From the NCBI GenBank assembly GCA_012510445.1, contig JAAZIA010000045.1, forward strand, positions 1 through 64,000: 64,000 bases of DNA. Reading direction: 5' to 3'. Both the position numbers and the translations under genes were made by a program. Under the pieces are notes generated by a model, which saw only the letters and a list, made by a program, of their open reading frames with translations, had not been told where the DNA came from and made no database searches. Source of the stretch: Bacteroidales bacterium (GTDB taxonomy: Bacteria; Bacteroidota; Bacteroidia; Bacteroidales; UBA932). Positions 57,341 through 64,000 of this stretch are shown here, piece by piece. Position 1 is the first letter of the stretch. The number at the start of each line of letters is the position of its first letter.

Positions 57341-58546
57341 TCATGTCATAGCGGCAATACCGGGAAGCTCTTTACCTTCCAAGTATTCCAACATAGCACC
57401 GCCTCCGGTAGAAACGTAACTCACTTTATCTGCATACCCCATTTGGGTAACGGCAGCTACAGAATCCCCTCCTCCTACCAGAGAGAAAGCTCCGTTTTGG
57501 GTAGCTTCTGCCACATAAGTTACCAATTGCAATGTGCCATTGGCAAATGCAGGTATTTCAAAGACACCGGCCGGACCGTTCCATAACAAGGTTTTAGACT
57601 GTAAGATTACTTTTTTCCAGACCTTTAGTGTTTCCGATCCTGCATCTACTCCCATCCATCCATCCGGGATGTTGTCCACAGGGCATGTGACGGTTTCAGC
57701 ATGAGGGTCAAGCGAACGGACTGCCAGTACATCTGTAGGCAGGTATATTTGTACGCCTTTTTGGGCTGCTTTGTTCAAAATGTCCAGCGCCGTATCCAGC
57801 AAATGATCTTCACACAGAGAATTGCCAATGTTTCCGCCGCTGGCTTTGATAAAGGTGAAAGCCATACCTCCACCAATAATCAGGTTGTCCACTTTGTTAA
57901 GCAAGTTTTTGATGATGCCCATTTTACTTGATACCTTAGCGCCTCCCAAAAGGGCGGTTACCGGCTGAGCGGGGTTGTGTAACAGGTTATCCAAGGCTTG
58001 TATCTCGGCAAGTAACAGATATCCAAACATTTTATCGTTAGGGAAATGTTCCGTAATGAGTGTGTTAGATGCATGGGCTCTGTGGGCAGTTCCAAACGCA
58101 TCGTTAATGTAACAGTCTGCATAAGAAGCCAGAGTGGCTGTAAACTTCTTTTGGCTTTCCGGCAGGCTGCGTGGTTTCCCTTCTTCCTGGGCATAAAAAC
58201 GCAGGTTTTCCAAGAGCAACACTTGCCCGGGTTGTAATGATCGGGCTATTTTTGCGGCTTCTTCTCCCATACAGTCGGGAGCAAAAAGTACAGGAACCTC
58301 CAGCAGTTCTTCAACGGCAGGAAGAATATGGCGTAGCGAGTATTTCTCCTCGGCCTTTTTTGGACGTCCCAAGTGAGACATTAGAATAAGTGATCCACCA
58401 CTTTCCAACACCTTTTTTAAGGTGGGGAGGGCTGCACGTATGCGAGTATTGTCGGTAACGCGGTATTCACTGTCCAGAGGAACGTTAAAATCTACGCGTA
58501 CCAAGGCACGTTTGCCTTTGAAAGAGTAGGTATGGATGTCTTGCAT
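57341..58546 (-). CDS. pgk: Phosphoglycerate kinase
   Basis: Start trimmed to [62 protein letters not shown]. Confidence 0.97.
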   Translation of the reverse strand: MQDIHTYSFKGKRALVRVDFNVPLDSEYRVTDNTRIRAALPTLKKVLESGGSLILMSHLGRPKKAEEKYSLRHILPAVEELLEVPVLFAPDCMGEEAAKIARSLQPGQVLLLENLRFYAQEEGKPRSLPESQKKFTATLASYADCYINDAFGTAHRAHASNTLITEHFPNDKMFGYLLLAEIQALDNLLHNPAQPVTALLGGAKVSSKMGIIKNLLNKVDNLIIGGGMAFTFIKASGGNIGNSLCEDHLLDTALDILNKAAQKGVQIYLPTDVLAVRSLDPHAETVTCPVDNIPDGWMGVDAGSETLKVWKKVILQSKTLLWNGPAGVFEIPAFANGTLQLVTYVAEATQNGAFSLVGGGDSVAAVTQMGYADKVSYVSTGGGAMLEYLEGKELPGIAAMT

Positions 58547-58564
58547 TTCTATACGTATTAAAAC

Positions 58565-58597
58565 AAGGTAAAGATATAAAAAATGTATCTTTACCTT
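58565..58597. promoter_or_regulatory. Palindromic divergent promoter: AAGGTAAAGATA-N9-TATCTTTACCTT
   Basis: Perfect 12-bp inverted repeat; ends immediately before ATG 58598. Confidence 0.7.
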
Positions 58598-59515
58598 ATG
58601 CAAATAGTAAGCCCTGTATCCCGGACAGATTACCGGCTGGAGGATTGTGGGGATGGCGAGAAGCTGGAACGTTTTGGCCCTTACCTAACCATTCGTCCCG
58701 AGCCCAATGCTACTTGGGCTCGTTCAGAACCGCTTGAGAAGTGGATCCAACGGGCGCACCTATACTATCAGGCGGGAAAGGGGCAAGGAGTTCCCGGCAG
58801 AGAGGACAGCGGTACTTGGAAAAAGTTGAAAAACGTTCCCCGTGTATGGAACATACAATATAAGGATCTTTTTACACTACAGGTGGGGCCTACGGCTTAT
58901 AAGCATGTAGGAGTTTTCCCGGAACAGGCCTGCAACTGGGATTTTATTTACGACAAAACGGAACAGGTTAAAAAACAATTAACAAAAACTGGAGGGAACG
59001 CCTCCGATGCCGTTCCGTGGGTACTCAATTTGTTTGCCTATACGGGGGCTGCTTCGCTTGCAGCCAAAGCAGCCGGAGCAGAAGTAGTACATCTGGATGC
59101 TGTACGGCAGGTGATTACATGGAGCAGAAAAAACATGGAACTGAGCGGTATGACAGGCATCCGATGGGCAGTGGAAGATGCCCTTACGTTTGTAGAGCGA
59201 GAAGTACGACGAGGAAACAAATACCACGGCATTGTCTTGGATCCTCCTACGTACGGATATGGTCCCAAGGGAGAAAGATGGAAACTGGAGGAAGGTATTC
59301 ATGCTCTTTTAGAAGGATGTTCCCGTATTTTAGAAAAAGAAAGTGCCTTTTTGGTGTTAAATTTGTACACTCCGGGGTACACGGCTACTAAGGCCGGTCA
59401 TTTAATAAAAGAGTTTTTCCCGGGGAAAGGAAAACTTACCATGGGACAGCCGTCTTTGGAAGATGCTTATGGCAAGCGGCTTTCCTTGGGAGCATTTGCA
59501 AGGTTGGAATTATAA
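58598..59515 (+). CDS. Class I SAM-dependent (rRNA cytosine-C5-like) methyltransferase
   Basis: 305 aa; [64 protein letters not shown]. Confidence 0.9.
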   Translation: MQIVSPVSRTDYRLEDCGDGEKLERFGPYLTIRPEPNATWARSEPLEKWIQRAHLYYQAGKGQGVPGREDSGTWKKLKNVPRVWNIQYKDLFTLQVGPTAYKHVGVFPEQACNWDFIYDKTEQVKKQLTKTGGNASDAVPWVLNLFAYTGAASLAAKAAGAEVVHLDAVRQVITWSRKNMELSGMTGIRWAVEDALTFVEREVRRGNKYHGIVLDPPTYGYGPKGERWKLEEGIHALLEGCSRILEKESAFLVLNLYTPGYTATKAGHLIKEFFPGKGKLTMGQPSLEDAYGKRLSLGAFARLEL

Positions 59516-59527
59516 AAAATACATATT

Positions 59528-60409
59528 ATGAATTGGTTGGCTATTACATGGGATGTAAATCCAGAAATTTTTTCTTTTGGGAAAATAGGGGTTCGTTACT
59601 ACTCTTTGTTTTTCATCATAGCGTTTACCATCGGGTATTTTCTTTTTAAATACTTTTTTAAAAGAGAAGAAATAACTACAAAATTGCTGGACCCGTTGTT
59701 GTATACTTTGGCATTGGGCACATTGGTGGGAGCCCGTTTGGGGCATTGCCTGTTTTATCAGCCCGATTATTACCTGGCTAATCCCATTGAAATTTTGTAC
59801 GTATGGGAGGGGGGGCTGGCATCGCACGGTGGGGCCATTGCCCTTTTGTTTGCCATGTGGTGGTTTGCCCGCCATTACGGACGCAAACACAACTTCAGTT
59901 TTTTGTGGATTATGGACCGTTTGGGCATTACCGTAGCCCTCGCCGGTTTTTTTATTCGTATGGGAAACCTTATGAATTCAGAAATTTACGGGAACCCTAC
60001 CGATTTGCCGTGGGGTTTTGTATTTGTGCGAAACGGAGAAATCCTTCCCAAACATCCTACACAGTTGTACGAAGCGTTGTCTTACTTGCTCCTTTTTGGC
60101 GTGTTGCTGTTCCTGTACCGTAAAAAGCTGCCTAAACTTAAAGAAGGAACGCTCTTTGGAATTTTTTTGGTAGTATTGTTTGCTGCAAGATTTTTTATAG
60201 AATACATAAAAGAACCTCAGGTACCTTTTGAACAAGGTATGGCACTTAATATGGGGCAAATTTTGAGTATTCCGTTTGTTTTAGCCGGAGTGGCCTTGTT
60301 GTTGTACAGCATTTTGCGGGGTAAACCGGCCCTTAGAACTGCAGGGGAAGAACAACAGAAAGAAAAAGAGAAACCTTTGCCATTGAGTGGAACACGCGGG
60401 ACGTATTGA
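59528..60409 (+). CDS. lgt: Prolipoprotein diacylglyceryl transferase
   Basis: 293 aa; [57 protein letters not shown]. Confidence 0.96.
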   Translation: MNWLAITWDVNPEIFSFGKIGVRYYSLFFIIAFTIGYFLFKYFFKREEITTKLLDPLLYTLALGTLVGARLGHCLFYQPDYYLANPIEILYVWEGGLASHGGAIALLFAMWWFARHYGRKHNFSFLWIMDRLGITVALAGFFIRMGNLMNSEIYGNPTDLPWGFVFVRNGEILPKHPTQLYEALSYLLLFGVLLFLYRKKLPKLKEGTLFGIFLVVLFAARFFIEYIKEPQVPFEQGMALNMGQILSIPFVLAGVALLLYSILRGKPALRTAGEEQQKEKEKPLPLSGTRGTY

Positions 60410-60422
60410 AATTTTTAAAAAC

Positions 60423-60881
60423 ATGGCAAAAGCAAAATCCGGGGTAGTGATCAGGAACAAACGGGCTTCCTATGAATACGAACTCTTAGATACGTATACG
60501 GCAGGTATTGTTTTAGTAGGAACGGAAATTAAATCCATCCGTGCCGGCAGGGCGTCTTTGGCTGATGCGTATTGCTATTTTGTAGGGAACGAGCTTTTTG
60601 TTAAAAACATGAACGTAGCGGAGTACGCTCAGGCATCCTACAACCGTCATGAACCGGAACGTGACAGGAAGTTGCTTTTGACCCGTCGCGAATTGAACAA
60701 ATTGTACAGGGCTACCCGTCAGAAAGGATTCACCATTGTGGTCACTAAACTCTTTATTGCAGAAAACGGCTATGCCAAATTGACCATAGCCCTTGCCCGT
60801 GGGAAGCGCAAGTATGATAAGCGTGAATCCATTAAGGAAAAGGACATGCAAAGAGAGGCAGACCGGATGGCCCGCCTCTGA
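60423..60881 (+). CDS. smpB: SsrA-binding protein
   Basis: Start trimmed to [51 protein letters not shown]; 152 aa. Confidence 0.96.
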   Translation: MAKAKSGVVIRNKRASYEYELLDTYTAGIVLVGTEIKSIRAGRASLADAYCYFVGNELFVKNMNVAEYAQASYNRHEPERDRKLLLTRRELNKLYRATRQKGFTIVVTKLFIAENGYAKLTIALARGKRKYDKRESIKEKDMQREADRMARL

Positions 60882-60894
60882 TTGTCATACGTCT

Positions 60895-61065
60895 TCACCC
60901 CTTGGGAAAAGGAACAAAGATAGCAAGAGCCAGTATGAGCACAACGGCAATAAGGCTCCCTATGATTCCCCACATGGGGAAACCCATAGATTCTAAAGCG
61001 GCCCAAAGCCCGTTATCTAAATATTCCAGATACCATTGTCCGGGTGTTGATAAAATGATATTCAT
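60895..61065 (-). CDS. Putative 56-aa single-TM microprotein (not in the supplied ORF track)
   Basis: Manual translation: MNIILSTPGQWYLEYLDNGLWAALESMGFPMWGIIGSLIAVVLILALAIFVPFPKG*; starts 27 nt downstream of the gcvP stop. Confidence 0.55.
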   Translation of the reverse strand: MNIILSTPGQWYLEYLDNGLWAALESMGFPMWGIIGSLIAVVLILALAIFVPFPKG

Positions 61066-61091
61066 CGTCTTAATTTTTTACAATAGATGCA

Positions 61092-63935
61092 TTATTCATC
61101 CATAAGGTTGCAGCAAACCAGGTTTCTGTCTCCGTAAGCATTGTCTACACGTGTTACTATGGGCCAAAATTTATGCTGTGCAATCCACGGTAGCGGATAG
61201 ACGGCCTTTTCGCGTGAATAGGGATGTGTCCACTCGTTGCCGGTGGCTTCGGCTGCTGTATGAGGAGCGTTTTTCAATAAATTGTCTTCTTCTGTCCCAT
61301 AGGAAAGGTCTTTGCGGGCCAGACCTTCACATTCTTCCATAATGCTGAGCATGGCTTCTGCAAAGCGATCCAATTCTTCTTTAGATTCGCTTTCCGTGGG
61401 TTCTATCATTAAGGTTTCATACACCGGGAAAGAAAGGGTGGGGGCATGAAAACCATAGTCCATCAAACGTTTTGCTACGTCTGTAGCATCTACGCCATAT
61501 GTTTTGGCAAAATGACGCAGGTCTATGATACATTCATGAGCTACATATCCGTTTTCTCCTGTGTACAAGGTGGTGTATTTGCCGGCTAGTTTGCGAGATA
61601 AGTAATTGGCATTCAAGATGGCATATTCAGAAGCACGCTTAACCCCTTCTCTTCCCAACATAGTAATGTAGCCGTACGTAATGGGAAGCAGTAACGGGCT
61701 TCCGTAAGGAGAGCCGGCTACAGTATTTCCCCCTCCGCAATCTACCAATGGGTGACCCGGCAGGTACGGTTCCAATGCTTTGGTACAGCAAATGGGGCCT
61801 ACGCCCGGGCCGCCTCCACCGTGAGGCATGGCAAATGTTTTGTGCAAGTTCAGGTGGCATACGTCGGCTCCTGTAATACCGGGATTGGTAATGCCGGTTT
61901 GAGCGTTCATGTTGGCCCCGTCCATGTATACCAGTCCCCCATTGCGGTGAATGGTTTCTGTAATCTCACAGATGGCACTTTCATACACTCCGTGAGTAGA
62001 TGGATAGGTAATCATTATACAAGACAGGTTTTCTTTATGCTCTTCTGCCTTTTTACGCAAATCTTCCACATCTACGTTTCCTTGCTCATCACAAGCCACA
62101 ATAACTACCTTAAGGCCGGCCATTATGGCGCTGGCAGGGTTTGTTCCGTGGGCAGACGAAGGAATAAGTGCAATATTTCTGTGTTCTTCTCCTTGCGCTT
62201 TTTGGTAAGCACGAATGACCATCAGTCCGGCATGTTCTCCCGAGGCACCTGAGTTGGGCTGCAGCGAGCAGGCATCCAGACCTGTAATTACAGACAGTTG
62301 ATGTTCCAGCTCTTTTATCAATTGCAGGTATCCTTCTACTTGCCAAGAAGGGGCAAACGGATGTATGGAATTCCATTCAGACCAGCTGAGTGGCATCATT
62401 TCTGCCGCTGCATTTAGCTTCATAGTACAGGAACCTAGGGGGATCATGGAGTGAGCCAAAGAAATATCCCTTGTTTCCAACATTTTGATGTAACGCATCA
62501 TCTCTGTTTCTGAGTGGTACGTGTTGAATATGGGTTCCCTTAAGGCAGCCTGCTCTCTTTCCATAAATGCGGGAATTTGAAGAGCCGGCAATTCTCCTTC
62601 TATATCAATATCAAAAACACGCAACACTTCTTTCAGCTCTGCCGGGGTGGTTAGTTCATCAAAAGAAATCCTTACCGTATCTTTGTTGGGATAGAAGAAA
62701 TTAATCATAGAAGCTTCTGCAGCAGCCCGTATACGCTCTGTATCTACTCCCGTAACTTCTATGGTGTCAAAAAAATGTTTGTGTTTTATTGTGATACCTT
62801 GCTTTGTAAATGCCTGTGCTGCTGCGTGGGCATAATTTCTGCCGTTTTGTGCAATGTTTTTAATGCCGTCACTGCCATGATACACAGCGTACATTCCTGC
62901 CATAGTAGCCATCAGAGCAGTTGCCGTACAAATATTAGACGTGGCTCGTTCGCGTTTGATGTGTTGTTCCCTGGTTTGTAAAGCCAGCCGGTAAGCTTGG
63001 TTGCCTAACCTATCAACAGAAAGCCCTACAATCCGTCCCGGCAGGTTGCGGCGGTATTTTTCATCGCAGGCAATGTATCCGGCAGTAGGTCCACCAAAAC
63101 CCATGGGCAAGCCAAAACGCTGAGCACACCCTGCTGCTATGTCTGCACCCCAAGCGGCCGGCTCTTTAAGTACGGCTAAAGACAACAAGTCACAGACAGC
63201 GGTTACCATCAGTTGCTTTTCATGAGCCTCTTTACATAACGCACTGTGATCACATATTTTTCCATCTGCTCCGGGGTATTGAACTACCACTCCAAAAATA
63301 CGGGAAGCATGTTTTTCAAGGGCGTCCAAGGGGTTGCTTTCCAAATCTTCCGGGATAACCTCTATGCCCAGCCCCAATGCCCGTGTTTCTATAACGGCCA
63401 GCGTTTGGGGAAATACATTCTTGTCAACCAAAACGGCGTTTCTTCCTTCTTTAACAAAAGCTCTGGGACGCAGGTCTTGCATCATGCGCATGGCTTCTGC
63501 CGCAGCGGTGGACTCGTCAAGAAGCGAGCTGTTGGACAGGTTGAATCCTGTTAGGCTGCATATCATGGTTTGGTAATTGAACAAAGCCTGAAGCCTTCCT
63601 TGTGAAATCTCTGATTGATAAGGAGTATACGAAGTGTACCATGCCGGATTTTCAAAAATGTTCCGTAACACAACGGGAAAACTTGCCGTGCCGTAGTAAC
63701 CCATTCCTATGAGCGACCTGAAAGGCAGGTTTTTAGCTGCCATGGCTTTTAAGTGTTTGGTAAATTCATACTCACTCAACCCTTCTTCCAAAGGCAACGG
63801 TTCCTTCATACGAATGTTTGCCGGAACCGTTTTCTCAATGAGTTCTTCCATAGATTCAACCCCTACAAATTGCAGCATTTCTTGTATTTGCTCGGGACGG
63901 GGCCCCATGTGTCTTTCTGTAAATGATCGTGCCAT
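61092..63935 (-). CDS. gcvP: Glycine dehydrogenase (aminomethyl-transferring), P protein
   Basis: 947 aa; RHMGPRPEQIQEML, MGYYGT, PYQSEISQGRLQALFNYQTM, HLNLHKTFAMPHGGGGPGVGPI. Confidence 0.98.
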   Translation of the reverse strand: MARSFTERHMGPRPEQIQEMLQFVGVESMEELIEKTVPANIRMKEPLPLEEGLSEYEFTKHLKAMAAKNLPFRSLIGMGYYGTASFPVVLRNIFENPAWYTSYTPYQSEISQGRLQALFNYQTMICSLTGFNLSNSSLLDESTAAAEAMRMMQDLRPRAFVKEGRNAVLVDKNVFPQTLAVIETRALGLGIEVIPEDLESNPLDALEKHASRIFGVVVQYPGADGKICDHSALCKEAHEKQLMVTAVCDLLSLAVLKEPAAWGADIAAGCAQRFGLPMGFGGPTAGYIACDEKYRRNLPGRIVGLSVDRLGNQAYRLALQTREQHIKRERATSNICTATALMATMAGMYAVYHGSDGIKNIAQNGRNYAHAAAQAFTKQGITIKHKHFFDTIEVTGVDTERIRAAAEASMINFFYPNKDTVRISFDELTTPAELKEVLRVFDIDIEGELPALQIPAFMEREQAALREPIFNTYHSETEMMRYIKMLETRDISLAHSMIPLGSCTMKLNAAAEMMPLSWSEWNSIHPFAPSWQVEGYLQLIKELEHQLSVITGLDACSLQPNSGASGEHAGLMVIRAYQKAQGEEHRNIALIPSSAHGTNPASAIMAGLKVVIVACDEQGNVDVEDLRKKAEEHKENLSCIMITYPSTHGVYESAICEITETIHRNGGLVYMDGANMNAQTGITNPGITGADVCHLNLHKTFAMPHGGGGPGVGPICCTKALEPYLPGHPLVDCGGGNTVAGSPYGSPLLLPITYGYITMLGREGVKRASEYAILNANYLSRKLAGKYTTLYTGENGYVAHECIIDLRHFAKTYGVDATDVAKRLMDYGFHAPTLSFPVYETLMIEPTESESKEELDRFAEAMLSIMEECEGLARKDLSYGTEEDNLLKNAPHTAAEATGNEWTHPYSREKAVYPLPWIAQHKFWPIVTRVDNAYGDRNLVCCNLMDE

Positions 63936-64000
63936 ATATGATGTTATAAAATTATTTTCAATGATTGGTTGCGTCTAATTTCAGCAAAATAAACAAAAGT

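Noticed and set aside
1-64000. tRNA or rRNA genes
   Set aside because: Intergenic regions were scanned by eye for tRNA arms and rRNA motifs; none was convincing. tRNAscan-SE would be decisive.

Overview
The 64 kb window is dense, mostly ordinary chromosomal DNA from a Bacteroidetes (Bacteroidales-like) genome. Lineage evidence: TAnnTTTG-type -7 promoter elements, the bEBP-LptE-TPR-SecG cluster, the HolB-RicT-GldH order, BACON/LRR lipoproteins, split transketolase, and an S46 peptidase. About 45 coding genes are supported: aspS, thyA, folA, rnhB, an EF-G paralog, lolD, trmN6, an ECF-sigma operon, lepA, lptE, secG, two PadR loci, sdaA, trxA, trmB, gldH, ricT, holB, hemW, sdhC, pyrH, frr, pgk, lgt, smpB, gcvP and others. 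No rRNA, tRNA, CRISPR array, prophage or transposase was recognised. The most interesting signals are: (1) a composite noncoding repeat family (101-bp units with 12-bp terminal inverted repeats, exact 119-bp period, next to a GCGCC-AAA hairpin cassette) present in opposite orientations at 1-580 and 30.39-30.86 kb, so it brackets about 30 kb; (2) face-to-face -7 promoter elements (CAAAnnTA-N9..14-TAnnTTTG) at nine of ten divergent gene pairs; (3) in-frame short tandem repeats in four unrelated proteins; (4) an M16 peptidase homologue without HxxEH, followed by a BACON/LRR lipoprotein, a 965-aa coiled-coil lipoprotein and an OM barrel; (5) an EF-G paralog whose G3 motif is DTPGS rather than DTPGH. 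All calls come from reading the sequence and supplied translations; no database search was run.
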